DNA of 34,510 nt. It comes from Haloferax profundi. Its GTDB lineage: Archaea > Halobacteriota > Halobacteria > Halobacteriales > Haloferacaceae. Location: assembly GCF_001469865.1 (NCBI RefSeq), contig NZ_LOPV01000045.1, positions 1 through 34,510 of the forward strand, given 5' to 3'. Below are positions 26,501 through 34,097 of the stretch, one piece after another (within the stretch, counting starts at the first letter, position 1; each line of letters opens with the position of its first letter). The notes under the pieces were generated by a model that was not told the DNA's origin, made no database searches, and saw only the letters and a program-made list of their open reading frames with translations. Position numbers and translations under genes: made by a program.

Positions 26501-26785
26501 GTCCTGGACGAACGATTGTTCGTCGGCCGCGACGATGAGCGGGAGGGTCGCGTCGCTCTCGCGGGCGTCGCGAAGGAATTCGAGGCCGTCGCTCTCGACG
26601 AGGGGGGTGGTAAGCACGACACACTGGATGTCGTCGCTCGAAGCGAGCAGTTCTGCGCGGGCCGAACCTGCGGTTCGAACGTGGCGAACCGCCAGTTCCG
26701 TTGAGAGTGCTTCGAGTGACGTTTGAAGCGAGTCTGCGAATGCTCCGTCGTCACTCACACAGAGGACCGCACCAGACGGTGACAC
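23546..26785 (-). CDS. Bat-type regulator with pseudo-receiver, GAF and PAS domains
   Basis: This 1079-aa cytoplasmic protein has a receiver-like domain (about 1-125), a GAF domain (130-300), two PAS domains (305-410 and 425-540), one or two further GAF domains (550-680, 705-860) and a C-terminal bacterio-opsin activator HTH (HTH_10, about 1010-1075; STAEALAETFDISAPTFQYHL). It is a sensor-regulator, possibly for light, redox or gas. The receiver has Thr59 where the phosphorylated Asp should be (VVLTTPL before ESDGLEFL), so it is probably not phosphorylated. The start is GTG at 26785, with TACTTATCA centred 27 nt upstream, suggesting a leaderless GTG-initiated mRNA. No histidine-kinase domain is present. 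Confidence 0.88.
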   Translation of the reverse strand: MSPSGAVLCVSDDGAFADSLQTSLEALSTELAVRHVRTAGSARAELLASSDDIQCVVLTTPLVESDGLEFLRDARESDATLPLIVAADEQSFVQDAVDAGATDYFIREGDADPLSWLGFRVQKAISDHRIECSNQARLEQQRVVSEVGTRALTTVDLDEVLQLAVRRVGETLGADSVSILERLDEPNTFRVAAGTGWAETFVHQPIVADEKTQAMQTYQRGQSIVADDFDADERFDHSEAFTSTGFGSGMCAPIGSDASRWGVIGAQAFESGEFTDDDVLFLENIAAVIGAAADRHELKDALSEVLGRIDEAVVAFDTDWRLTYVNETAEELFEEPATDLFGREMHDLTPESGRFRGEFKTAMRTQQTRTFEAYSENSDTWYNIKAYPSETGLSVYFTDITEQHERETEIEQYGRMLEAVADPVYALDRDGLFTAVNPAFERLTGLPRTEILGVSASSLFDETVDDSDEVFFTAANQIVEFELERADGEVVQVENHRTPLVVDGKSIGSVGVLRDVTERHRYERLLATLHERTREMMSATDRETVLNDAVAACDEVLGDARTELFVFDETNTALTRVGEAGTGLGDKPLGVGLTEGGVWDAFVAGEVSVVEIAPDGGIVEGVERVIAAPVGRHGVLVTGHPGTTAPSDVDVELVNLLVATVEELLERIDAESELHERDRRLAEQNEILRRLDQVNTTIRSINQSLIRAPTRSDALSAVGKHLVETGPYAVVWHVDSDEVGGEFHPNPEAIHGADTAYADRLSEVASSGPLADLLDTAVETQTMQTVDDVLNDPTWADHRGDALTYGFRSLAVIPAVADDRIEALFVVHASDPDALSNEDGLLAELGETTGYALATTKRAGAMLTERRTQVQARLGGDRLSLARLARRVDHGVGLTGVLPKSDGSVIAFVVTDADPEAVVEAGSEIATRVRLLSEDETGNLFEIRLPRESLFETLYASEATLRELHSTGHQTTLTVDVPERIRVRSFIDTLDADYPGTTLLSRRTVTQAEESPQTFQWKIRDEWTDRQFESIRAAYLAGFYEWPRRSTAEALAETFDISAPTFQYHLRAAERKLVDSVFE

Positions 26786-26807
26786 ATGCGCACTACGAGA
26801 AGCAGTG

Positions 26808-26816
26808 TGATAAGTA
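26808..26816 (-). promoter_or_regulatory. TATA-like box of the Bat-type gene
   Basis: The minus strand reads TACTTATCA, centred 27 nt before the GTG start at 26785. This supports the GTG as the true start rather than an ATG in another frame two bases away. Confidence 0.45.
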
Positions 26817-26871
26817 CTCCCACGGTCTGCACCCCCTTCGTGTCATTCGTTTTTGACTTTGTGGCCCGAGG

Positions 26872-27360
26872 TCAGCGAGATTGCCAGTCGTGGATGTCGA
26901 GGACCATGATGAAGGCGTCTTCTCCGTCGCCGTAGTATCGCGGTACTCGGCGGGCGGGACGAAAGCCGACACTCTGGTAGAGGTTTCGTGCCGGTTCGTT
27001 CGAAGCGCGAACTTCGAGTTTGACGACGGCGGCACCGGCAATGGTCATCGCCGTCAACGCGTCGAGTAAGAGTCGCCGTCCCAGGCCGTTTCCGCGTGCC
27101 TCCGGGCGGACTGCCAGGTCTTTGACGTGGCCGATGTCGTTGCCGTGGTTCGGCATCACGTCGGCGACGACGTATCCGAGTATCTCGGTTCCCCGCGCGG
27201 CGACGAGGAACGCCGGTTCGTCGACGAAGAGTTCGAACGCCGAGTAGGGCCACGGCTCAGAGAAACACGCTCGCTCGATTCTGAGAACGTCGAGTAAGTC
27301 GGCACGCTCGGCCCGTCGGACGATTACGTCGTCGGCGAGGGCGTCGTCGAACTCCGTCAC
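26872..27360 (-). CDS. rimI: Ribosomal-protein-type N-acetyltransferase RimI
   Basis: This is a GNAT acetyltransferase, 162 aa from the GTG at 27360. Motifs: IVRRAERADLLDVLRIERACFSEPW, the acetyl-CoA loop R-P-E-A-RGNGLGRRLL, and ASNEPARNLYQSVGFRPA near the end. RimI/Ard1-type enzymes acetylate protein N-termini, common in haloarchaea. The frame opens at a GTG at 27483, but the extra 41 residues are Pro/Arg-rich and unlike the acidic body, so I prefer 27360; the start is uncertain. The C-terminus ends near the Bat-type gene start. Confidence 0.85.
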   Translation of the reverse strand: MTEFDDALADDVIVRRAERADLLDVLRIERACFSEPWPYSAFELFVDEPAFLVAARGTEILGYVVADVMPNHGNDIGHVKDLAVRPEARGNGLGRRLLLDALTAMTIAGAAVVKLEVRASNEPARNLYQSVGFRPARRVPRYYGDGEDAFIMVLDIHDWQSR

Positions 27361-27531
27361 ACTCGCCGCTAAGCGGTGGGGATGCAAAAACGCGACGGGC
27401 CTGCCGACGTGTTCGTCGACTGGGACTGCGGCAGACGCGCCCCGCGAGACTGCGGGAGAACCGCGCCCGGGACAGACGCTCACGGTGCAGTCGCTCGCCG
27501 GTCGAAAAATGTGAGGAGTGTGGGTGTGGAC

Positions 27532-29499
27532 TTAGTCGTCCGCGGGTGCTGCGCCGCCTTCGGCCTGCTGCTTCGTGAGGGGCAGCTTGCCACCGGCCGC
27601 GAGGATGTTGCGCTCACGCTCGGACGCGTTGAGTTCCGCCGTCGCTTCCCAGTCGTCGTTCACGCGGATGGTGAACTCTTCCTGACCGGATTCGACTGCG
27701 GCGGCCACGTCGTCGACGATTTCGATGTCGTCGCCCTGCTCGAGCTTCTCGTACGTCTCCTCGTCGATTGCGAGGGGGACGATACCGAAGTTGAACAGGT
27801 TCGCCTTGTGGATGCGCGCGAACGACTGCGCGAAGACTGCCTCGATACCGAGGTACATCGGGCACATCGCGGCGTGTTCGCGGGAGGAACCCTGACCGTA
27901 GTTCTCGCCGGCCACGAGGACACCGTTACCGGCGTCCTTGGCACGCTGTGCGAACGTCTCGTCGACGCGCGAGAGCGTGAAGTCCGAGAGGCGCTCGATG
28001 TTCGAGCGGAACTTGAGGATGTCGGACGTCGCCGGGATGATGTGGTCGGTCGTGATGTTGTCCTCCATCTTCAGGAGTGCTTCGCCGCCGACTTCGGCGC
28101 CGAGCGGGTCCTGAAGCGGAACTTCGCCGATGTTCGGTCCCTTGATGAGTTCGTCGTCGATAGCGTCTTCGGCGTAGATGAGGTCCGTCTTCGCCCCGTC
28201 GTACTTCTCGGGGAGTTCGACGCCGGGTGCTTCGAGGTCACCGAGTTCGTCGGCGAGGTCACGCGGGTCGATGATTTCGCCTTTGAGTGCCGCGGCGGCG
28301 GCGACTTCCGGCGAGCAGAGGTAGACGTTGTCGTCTTCGATACCGGAGCGACCCTCGAAGTTGCGGTTGAAGGTACGCAGGGAGATGGAGTCGGAGGCGG
28401 GCACGTGGCCGATACCGATACACGGTCCACAGGTCGCCTCGGAGACGTTGACACCGGCGGCCATCATCTCTGCCGTCCAGCCCTGACGGGCGAGAATCTC
28501 GCCGGCCTGCTTCGAACCGGGTGCGACGATCATCTCGAGGTGCTTCGCGACTTCGCGGCCCTTGAACATCTTCGCGGCCGGGAGGATGTCCTCGTAGCCA
28601 CCGTTCGTACAGGAACCGATGAGGACCTGTTCGACCTTGTTGCCAGCGACTTCGCGGACGGGAACGACCTTGTCCGGCATCGACGGGCAGGCGATGAGGG
28701 GTTCGAGGTCGTCGAGGTCGATGACGATTTCGTCGGCGTATTCGGCGTCGTCGTCGGCCGTCAGTTCGACGTACTCGTCGCCGCGGCCCTGCCGTTCGAG
28801 GTAGTCTTTCGTCTTCTCGTCCGTCTCGAAGATGGACGAGGTTGCGCCGAGTTCCGTACCCATGTTGGTGATGGTCGTGCGCTCGGGGACGCTGAGCGAC
28901 TCAGCACCGGGGCCGGTGTACTCGAAGACCTTGCCGACGCCACCCTTGACGGTCTCGCGGCGGAGCATCTCGAGGATGATGTCCTTCGCGGAGGACCACT
29001 CGGGGAGTTCGCCTTCGAGGCGGACGTTGACGACTTCCGGCATCTCGACGTAGTAGGCGCCACCGCCCATGGCGACGGCGATGTCGAGGCCACCTGCACC
29101 GATAGCGAGTTGGCCGAGACCACCGGGGGTCGGCGTGTGCGAGTCAGAGCCGAGGAGGGTCTTGCCGGGCGCAGCGAAGTTCTCCTTGTGGACGTTGTGG
29201 CAAATACCGTTGCCCGGTCGGGAGAAGTGCGCACCATATGTGCCGGCCGCAGAGCGGAGGAAGCGGTGGTCGTCCGTGTTCTTGAAGTCGAACTGGTAGG
29301 TCTGGTGGTCACAGTACTGGGCAGCGAGTTCGGTCTGTGCCTCGTCGAGGTCGAGTGCCTCGAACTGAAGCCACACCATCGTCCCAGTCGTGTCCTGCAT
29401 CAGGACCTGGTCGATTTCGATTCCGATTTCCTCTCCGGGGGTGAGGTCACCCTCGACGAGGTGATCCGAGAGAATCTTTTCCGTGAGCGTCTGTCCCAT
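27532..29499 (-). CDS. acn: Aconitate hydratase
   Basis: This 655-aa enzyme interconverts citrate and isocitrate in the TCA cycle. The 4Fe-4S cysteines are C297 (GSCTNGG), C357 and C360 (CGPC). SDSHTPTPGGLG and FNRNFEGRSG are typical of the family, and the C-terminal swivel domain has GENYGQGSSREHAA. Length is that of the shorter archaeal/mitochondrial-like class. ATG 29499 is supported by an ATTTATAT box about 30 nt upstream. Probably monocistronic. Confidence 0.96.
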   Translation of the reverse strand: MGQTLTEKILSDHLVEGDLTPGEEIGIEIDQVLMQDTTGTMVWLQFEALDLDEAQTELAAQYCDHQTYQFDFKNTDDHRFLRSAAGTYGAHFSRPGNGICHNVHKENFAAPGKTLLGSDSHTPTPGGLGQLAIGAGGLDIAVAMGGGAYYVEMPEVVNVRLEGELPEWSSAKDIILEMLRRETVKGGVGKVFEYTGPGAESLSVPERTTITNMGTELGATSSIFETDEKTKDYLERQGRGDEYVELTADDDAEYADEIVIDLDDLEPLIACPSMPDKVVPVREVAGNKVEQVLIGSCTNGGYEDILPAAKMFKGREVAKHLEMIVAPGSKQAGEILARQGWTAEMMAAGVNVSEATCGPCIGIGHVPASDSISLRTFNRNFEGRSGIEDDNVYLCSPEVAAAAALKGEIIDPRDLADELGDLEAPGVELPEKYDGAKTDLIYAEDAIDDELIKGPNIGEVPLQDPLGAEVGGEALLKMEDNITTDHIIPATSDILKFRSNIERLSDFTLSRVDETFAQRAKDAGNGVLVAGENYGQGSSREHAAMCPMYLGIEAVFAQSFARIHKANLFNFGIVPLAIDEETYEKLEQGDDIEIVDDVAAAVESGQEEFTIRVNDDWEATAELNASERERNILAAGGKLPLTKQQAEGGAAPADD

Positions 29500-29525
29500 A
29501 ACACCCGAGTGTCGATGGTCCTCGG

Positions 29526-29533
29526 ATATAAAT
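29526..29533 (-). promoter_or_regulatory. TATA box of the aconitase gene
   Basis: The minus strand reads ATTTATAT, centred about 30 nt before the ATG at 29499, preceded by a purine-poor GGG region. One of the best TATA matches in the window, fitting a highly expressed gene with a very short leader. Confidence 0.6.
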
Positions 29534-29702
29534 CCCGCGTACTTCCCTATCTTCGAACGTGAAGAATAGCGCCGTCTCCGGGTTTCTAGCGTCTAAGGGA
29601 CATTAAATTCCTTGTTGGTTCCCCAATGATATTCGCACCCAAGTGACGCGCTGGACGACCCGAGTTCGGCACCATTTTGCACCCTGTCGACTCTGAGCAG
29701 AT

Positions 29703-30176
29703 ATGTACCGTTCCGGTTCCTTCGTCGCGGAGCACATCTCGCCAGTCACCGACGAGCAAGTCCAACCGAACGGCGTCGACCTGACGCTCGAATCGGTCCT
29801 CGAACAGGTCGAACCCGGACGCCTCGGCCGGGAGGGAAAGACCATCGGTGAACGACGGCCCCTCGAGTTCGCCGACCCAGACACGGAGACGTATCGTCTC
29901 GAACCTGGTGGCTACGTCCTCCAGTACGCCGAGACGGTCCACATCCCCGAAGAACACGTTGGGTTCATCTACCCACGCTCGTCGCTGATGCGAAACTCGT
30001 GTATGCTCAACACCGCCGTCTGGGACGCCGGGTACGAGGGGAAAGGCGAGGGTCTCTTGCAGGTTCACCACCCCATCGAACTCGAACGCGGCGCCCGCGT
30101 CGCCCAAATCGTCCTCACGGACGCGAACCACGACGGCACCTACGACGGAAGCTATCAGGGCGAACGGACTGAGTAG
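29703..30176 (+). CDS. dut: dUTP diphosphatase (Dcd/Dut family)
   Basis: This 157-aa protein belongs to the dCTP deaminase/dUTPase family. IYPRSSLMRNS (89-99), LNTAVWDAGYEGKGEG (102-117) and RGARVAQIVL (129-138) are the uridine- and triphosphate-binding motifs. The short length and the absence of an obvious deaminase E-rich loop suggest dUTPase activity: dUTP to dUMP, keeping uracil out of DNA. A bifunctional deaminase cannot be excluded. It is divergent from aconitase. A weak CATTTTGC element lies about 27 nt upstream of the ATG. Confidence 0.88.
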   Translation: MYRSGSFVAEHISPVTDEQVQPNGVDLTLESVLEQVEPGRLGREGKTIGERRPLEFADPDTETYRLEPGGYVLQYAETVHIPEEHVGFIYPRSSLMRNSCMLNTAVWDAGYEGKGEGLLQVHHPIELERGARVAQIVLTDANHDGTYDGSYQGERTE

Positions 30177-30606
30177 TCGACGCGACGCTCGGTCAACTGG
30201 ATGCGGGTCGATTCCACGCAGAACCCGAACCGACACGATTCACTGACTCTCTGTACATACCACATTGTTACCCACCTGTCCGTAGCGGTGACGTTCTCCC
30301 GGACGACGAATTTGTTTCAAGTTACTGGACGACATACTATCGACCTGCGGAGGCCACATGAGACGGGACGAACGAGGGGCGAACCCGTGATTACCTACCT
30401 CCGCAACTTCCTTCCGGCCCACTTTCAGCACGTGTGAGCAAGCGCGCCCGCTCACGGAGGGGCGGGCGCGACACGTGCGAGAGAGACGATTTTCACCGAC
30501 GCCGTCGACGTGCCTTCTGCTCGAAGTAAAGCCCTTCGAGTGAGGCACTCGGGTTCTGTGACCCAAAGGCACATTTACGCGCGTCCCTAAATCCGGCTAA
30601 TTACTG
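30177..30606. other. Gene-free region upstream of pan with nested inverted repeats
   Basis: About 430 bp hold no credible protein frame. The left 160 bp show nothing clear. From about 30346 on, several perfect inverted repeats are nested (see separate entries), and the end carries the pan promoter, with CATTTAC at 30572-30578 and CCAAAGG as a possible BRE. Confidence 0.6.
30346..30564 (+). ncRNA. Candidate structured RNA
   Basis: Four possible helices follow one another. H1: TGCGGAGG (30346-30353) pairs with CCTCCGCA (30398-30405), enclosing ACGGG/CCCGT (30363-30367/30384-30388). H2: GCACGTGT (30428-30435) with ACACGTGC (30471-30478), enclosing CGCGCCCG/CGGGCGCG (30443-30450/30463-30470). 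H3: GTGCCT (30510-30515) with AGGCAC (30543-30548), enclosing CTCGAAG/CTTCGAG (30520-30526/30534-30540). H4: GGGT/ACCC (30551-30554/30561-30564). H2 has an alternative pairing GTGAGC/GCTCAC (30434-30439/30450-30455). It matches no RNA I recognise; RNase P and SRP signatures are absent. It could instead be a set of DNA operators. Strand is assumed. Confidence 0.4.
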
Positions 30607-31845
30607 ATGTCCCGGAGTCCATCTCTTCCAGAACGCCCTCATCTCGATCTGGACCCCGACATGTCGGATGCAGAGCGTCTCTCTGCACTCCGCCAACACG
30701 TCGAACGGATGATCGAGGTCAACAGGGAACTCGACCAACGACTGCAATCTGCCGACGACCGGCACGCGGAACTGGTCGAGGAAGTCGAACAGATGAAAGC
30801 CCGTAACGAGGCGCTGAAGACTGCCTCGTACTACATCGCCACCGTCGAAGAACTGACCGACGACGGCGTCATCATCAAACAACACGGCAACAACCAGGAG
30901 GTCTTGACCGACTTCGCACCGACCATCGATAGCGACGCTATCGAACCCGGTGACCGCGTCGCCATCAACGACTCCTTCGCCGTGCAGACGATTCTCGACG
31001 ACGAGACGGACGCCCGCGCGCAGGCGATGGAAGTCGTCGAGTCGCCGACGGTCACCTACGACGACATCGGCGGCATCGACGAGCAGGTTCGCGAGGTCCG
31101 CGAGGCAGTCGAACAACCACTCGAGAACCCCGAGATGTTCGAGAAAGTCGGCATCGACCCGCCGTCAGGCGTCCTCCTCTACGGCCCACCCGGGACCGGG
31201 AAGACGATGCTGGCGAAAGCCGTCGCCAACGAGACGAACGCCTCGTTCATCAAGATGGCCGGGTCCGAACTCGTCCAGAAGTTCATCGGCGAGGGCGCAC
31301 GCCTCGTCCGCGACCTGTTCAAACTCGCCGCAGAACGCGAACCGGTGGTCATCTTCATCGACGAAATCGACGCCGTCGCGTCCAAACGGACGGACTCGAA
31401 GACCTCTGGCGACGCCGAAGTCCAGCGGACGATGATGCAACTCCTCTCGGAGATGGACGGATTCGACGACCGCGGCGAGATTCGCATCATCGCGGCCACG
31501 AACCGCTTCGACATGCTCGACGAGGCGATTCTCCGGCCCGGCCGGTTCGACCGCCTCATCGAGGTGCCCAAGCCAGCAGTCGAGGGTCGTCGCCGCATCC
31601 TCGATATCCACACTCGCGACATGAACGTCGCCGCCGACGTGGACCTCGACGCCCTCGCCGAGGAACTCGACGACTACTCTGGTGCCGACATCGCCTCGCT
31701 CACGACCGAAGCGGGCATGTTCGCCATCCGTGACGAACGCACCGAAGTCACCGAGGCCGACTTCGAGGCGGCCCACGAGAAACTCGCCAACGTCGAAGAG
31801 TCTGGAACCGGCCCCATCTCGGGATTCACCGACTACCAGTACTGA
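30607..31845 (+). CDS. pan: Proteasome-activating nucleotidase (PAN)
   Basis: This 412-aa AAA+ ATPase unfolds substrates and feeds them to the 20S proteasome. It has an N-terminal coiled coil (about 20-75), an OB-type domain (75-135), Walker A GPPGTGKT (193-200), Walker B VIFIDEIDAVASKR and an arginine-finger segment RPGRFDR. The N-terminus (MSRSPSLPERPHLDLDP) is close to what I recall of Haloferax PanA. The C-terminus ends Y-Q-Y, so the usual HbYX gate-opening motif, which needs a penultimate Tyr, is displaced by one residue. Start ATG has TATA-like CATTTAC about 32 nt upstream. Confidence 0.96.
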   Translation: MSRSPSLPERPHLDLDPDMSDAERLSALRQHVERMIEVNRELDQRLQSADDRHAELVEEVEQMKARNEALKTASYYIATVEELTDDGVIIKQHGNNQEVLTDFAPTIDSDAIEPGDRVAINDSFAVQTILDDETDARAQAMEVVESPTVTYDDIGGIDEQVREVREAVEQPLENPEMFEKVGIDPPSGVLLYGPPGTGKTMLAKAVANETNASFIKMAGSELVQKFIGEGARLVRDLFKLAAEREPVVIFIDEIDAVASKRTDSKTSGDAEVQRTMMQLLSEMDGFDDRGEIRIIAATNRFDMLDEAILRPGRFDRLIEVPKPAVEGRRRILDIHTRDMNVAADVDLDALAEELDDYSGADIASLTTEAGMFAIRDERTEVTEADFEAAHEKLANVEESGTGPISGFTDYQY

Positions 31846-32019
31846 ACCGACGGCGACACTCCCGAGACACTCCTGTCGTCGTCCGAAGTCCTCGTCGCCG
31901 ACGTTCGATATCGAGTCGTCGCCGCGGTTACCCCCTAATATGGAGACAGCGGCGGCTTTACTTCCGATTTAGTCGGTCTCATTCGTAACCCCCTTTTGAG
32001 CCCACGCTCTCGTTCAGTC

Positions 32020-32493
32020 ATGAACACGATTCGCGTCGTCCGTGGGGTCGGAACCGCCCCGACGGAGATGGCGTCGTACGACGCCGCCCTCGCTGCCGCC
32101 AATATCCACAACTACAATCTCGTCGCCGTCTCGTCTGTCGTCCCCGCGGATGCGACGGTCGAAGCAGTCGACGTCGCGCCGGACCTCGGCCCCGCCGGCA
32201 ACCGTTTGACGGTCGTTCAAGCGCGCGAAACGACGTCGACACCGGGCGAACGCGTCGTCGCAGGTCTCGGGTGGGCGACTGGCTCTGGTCCCGGTCTGTT
32301 CTACGAAGCGTCCGGAACCGACGACGAGAGCGTTCGCGACGCAATCCTCGCCGGCCTCGACGCTGGCCGCAACCTTCGCGACTGGGAGTTCGACGACGAA
32401 CAGGTGGCCCTCACGGCCGCGGAACACGAGGGTGAAGGATACACCACTGTCGTCACCGTCGCCGCCTACGGGCAGAGCGAATCCATCTTCTGA
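32020..32493 (+). CDS. pdaD: Pyruvoyl-dependent arginine decarboxylase
   Basis: This 157-aa protein converts arginine to agmatine, needed in archaea for agmatidine in tRNA-Ile and possibly for polyamines. It is a self-cleaving proenzyme: the S38-S39 pair in LVAVSSVVPADA is the cleavage site, and Ser39 becomes the pyruvoyl group. GLGWATGSGPGLFYEASG is also conserved. ATG 32020 is preferred over an in-frame start at 31996; CTTTTGA is centred about 24 nt upstream. It follows pan by 174 bp and probably has its own promoter. Confidence 0.92.
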   Translation: MNTIRVVRGVGTAPTEMASYDAALAAANIHNYNLVAVSSVVPADATVEAVDVAPDLGPAGNRLTVVQARETTSTPGERVVAGLGWATGSGPGLFYEASGTDDESVRDAILAGLDAGRNLRDWEFDDEQVALTAAEHEGEGYTTVVTVAAYGQSESIF

Positions 32494-32620
32494 GAAGACC
32501 CGACCACGCACCGCGGCGGGGCCGACCGGTTCGGATACACGCCAACTGAGTACCAACTGCATACCAACCGTGTGCTATCCTGACCGACGCACTCATCACC
32601 CGGTGTGGTAATCCCTCAGT

Positions 32621-33508
32621 ATGAGAGAGGTGAGTCCATTCGGCCTGTCTGCACGGCGTATTGCGATTATCTACGCCGTCTTCGGGCTCCTGTGGGTCTC
32701 ACTCGGTGACTGGTTCGTCGAACAACTCCCCAACCACCTCCTCGTGCAGACGGCGAAAGGGTGGTTGTTCGTCTTCATCTCCGCGGGTCTCGTCTACGTC
32801 ATGGTCGACCAGAGCCACGCAGAACTCTCCCGTGCGTCGTCTCGTCTCGAATCGAGGAACGCCCACACGAGCGTCCTCCACCGTATCCTCCGACACGACA
32901 TCAGGAACGCTTGCACTGCGATACTGGGGTACGCCGAACTCGTCGAACCGCGTGCGGACGTCGGTGACGACGTGGACCCGGTGGACGCGATTCGAGAACG
33001 AGCGAACCGTCTCGTCGAAGTGAGCGACGAAGTATCGCTGCTTCGTGCCGTCGAAGAGGCCGAAGGGAGCACCGTCGGAGTCGACCTCTCCCACGCTGTC
33101 GCCGACGCCGTCGACGACGTTCGGCTCGAATACCCGGGCATCTCTGTCGACGTGTCGGCACCAGCGACCCTCCCCGTCGAGGTTCACCCCGCGTTACCGC
33201 GGAGCATCATGGAACTGCTCGACAACGCGGCAGTCCACTCGGACTGCGACGCGCCGACAGTCGGCGTGACGGTTCGCCGCGTCGGCGAGATGGCTCGCGT
33301 GGCCGTCACCGACGACGGACCGGGAATCCCGGACGTCGAGCGCGAAGCGCTGGTCTCGGGGACCGAAACCCCGCTGACGCATACGAGTGGCGTCGGTCTG
33401 TGGTTGGTTCGCGCCATCGTCGAGGCGTCCGGCGGGTCGCTCGACATCGAGGCTCTGCCGTCGAACGGGACGTCTGTCGTCCTCTTGGTCCCAGTGGCCG
33501 GTTCGTAG
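32621..33508 (+). CDS. Membrane sensor histidine kinase
   Basis: This 295-aa protein has two TM segments (about 13-29 and 47-62) with a short outer loop, then an H box with His92 (ILRHDIRN), an N box (MELLDNAAVH), a G1 box (DDGPGIP) and G2 (SGVGLWLV). It should autophosphorylate in the cytoplasm; no response regulator is next to it, so the partner is unknown. The outer loop is too small for a ligand domain, so sensing may be intramembrane or by a partner. The HDIRN box is typical of haloarchaeal kinases. Confidence 0.9.
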   Translation: MREVSPFGLSARRIAIIYAVFGLLWVSLGDWFVEQLPNHLLVQTAKGWLFVFISAGLVYVMVDQSHAELSRASSRLESRNAHTSVLHRILRHDIRNACTAILGYAELVEPRADVGDDVDPVDAIRERANRLVEVSDEVSLLRAVEEAEGSTVGVDLSHAVADAVDDVRLEYPGISVDVSAPATLPVEVHPALPRSIMELLDNAAVHSDCDAPTVGVTVRRVGEMARVAVTDDGPGIPDVEREALVSGTETPLTHTSGVGLWLVRAIVEASGGSLDIEALPSNGTSVVLLVPVAGS

Positions 33509-33561
33509 GGCTCACAGCCACGATTTCGACACACCCGGAGACAATCACGACTGACGACGCC

Positions 33562-33568
33562 TTTTTAC
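33562..33568 (+). promoter_or_regulatory. TATA-like box of the DUF5811-like gene
   Basis: TTTTTAC is centred 31 nt before the ATG at 33596, giving a leader of only a few bases. Confidence 0.5.
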
Positions 33569-33595
33569 ACGTCCTCCCCGTATCTCTGACGACTG

Positions 33596-33979
33596 ATGAA
33601 CGGGAACAACCCATATGCGGGCGCTCCCGGCGTAACTGGTGCCGGTCAACCGACTCACGGTGCCGAACTCACGGGCGAACAGATGGACTCGCTCCGGCGA
33701 GTGGTCGCCGGCATCGTTTCTCGAACCGAATCGTACCTTCCCGAGGGGTTCGCCGTCGGGTCGGAACTCTCCACGGGCCCGAACGGTCCACTGGCGACTG
33801 TCGCGGTGCACCCACCCGTCGGCCACCCCGTCAGCGCCGGCTTTTCGCCCGACGCCGACGAACTCGACGCGGGCCTCACCGACGAGGACCGTGACGAAGT
33901 CGCACGCGGACTCGCCGCCAGCGCGGCGTTTCAGGTAATGAGCGCCGTCGGCGACGACATCACACCCGCCGCTCGGTAA
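33596..33979 (+). CDS. DUF5811-like haloarchaeal protein
   Basis: This 127-aa soluble acidic protein resembles the DUF5811 family, of unknown role. It has a Gly/Asn/Pro-rich N-terminus (about 1-22), a central ELTGEQMDSLRRVVAGIVSRTESYLPEGF helix, a beta part with TVAVHPPVGHPVSAGFSP, and a C-terminal helix with RGLAASAAFQVMSAVGD. No catalytic motif was recognised. It is probably monocistronic, preceded by a TATA-like box. Confidence 0.78.
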   Translation: MNGNNPYAGAPGVTGAGQPTHGAELTGEQMDSLRRVVAGIVSRTESYLPEGFAVGSELSTGPNGPLATVAVHPPVGHPVSAGFSPDADELDAGLTDEDRDEVARGLAASAAFQVMSAVGDDITPAAR

Positions 33980-34065
33980 CTCGGGTCCCCTCGCGTTTCG
34001 TCTCACGCCGGTCGACAGCGAACTCGCTGCCGCGTTCGAATTTTCACCGTGTCAAAATTGCAACA

Positions 34066-34088
34066 ACGCACTTGACCCACCAGTGCGT
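34066..34088 (+). promoter_or_regulatory. Inverted repeat before the small membrane gene
   Basis: ACGCACT (34066-34072) and AGTGCGT (34082-34088) are perfect complements separated by 9 nt, ending 9 nt before the ATG at 34098. Possible operator or leader hairpin. An AT-rich TCAAAATTG at about 34052 could be the TATA region. Confidence 0.4.
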
Positions 34089-34097
34089 ACTGTGGGT

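Noticed and set aside
27376-29562. A 728-codon plus-strand frame opposite aconitase.
   Set aside because: It mirrors the high-GC third positions of the acn gene, and its product resembles no known protein.
30370-30430. On the minus strand CCGGAAGGAAG recalls the apex of SRP RNA helix 8.
   Set aside because: The conserved AGCAGCC and the matching symmetric loop are missing, and the closing stem does not pair well.
30201-30437. A 78-codon plus-strand frame in the dut-pan spacer.
   Set aside because: Its product is basic and Thr/His-rich, unlike haloarchaeal proteins, and it crosses the inverted repeats.
30346-30564. RNase P RNA as an identity for the structured region.
   Set aside because: The universal GAGGAAAGTC segment and the other conserved regions are absent on both strands.
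30494-30595. A minus-strand frame ending in YFEQKARRRRR before a stop.
   Set aside because: It has no ATG, GTG or TTG start within the open stretch and overlaps the pan promoter; likely chance.
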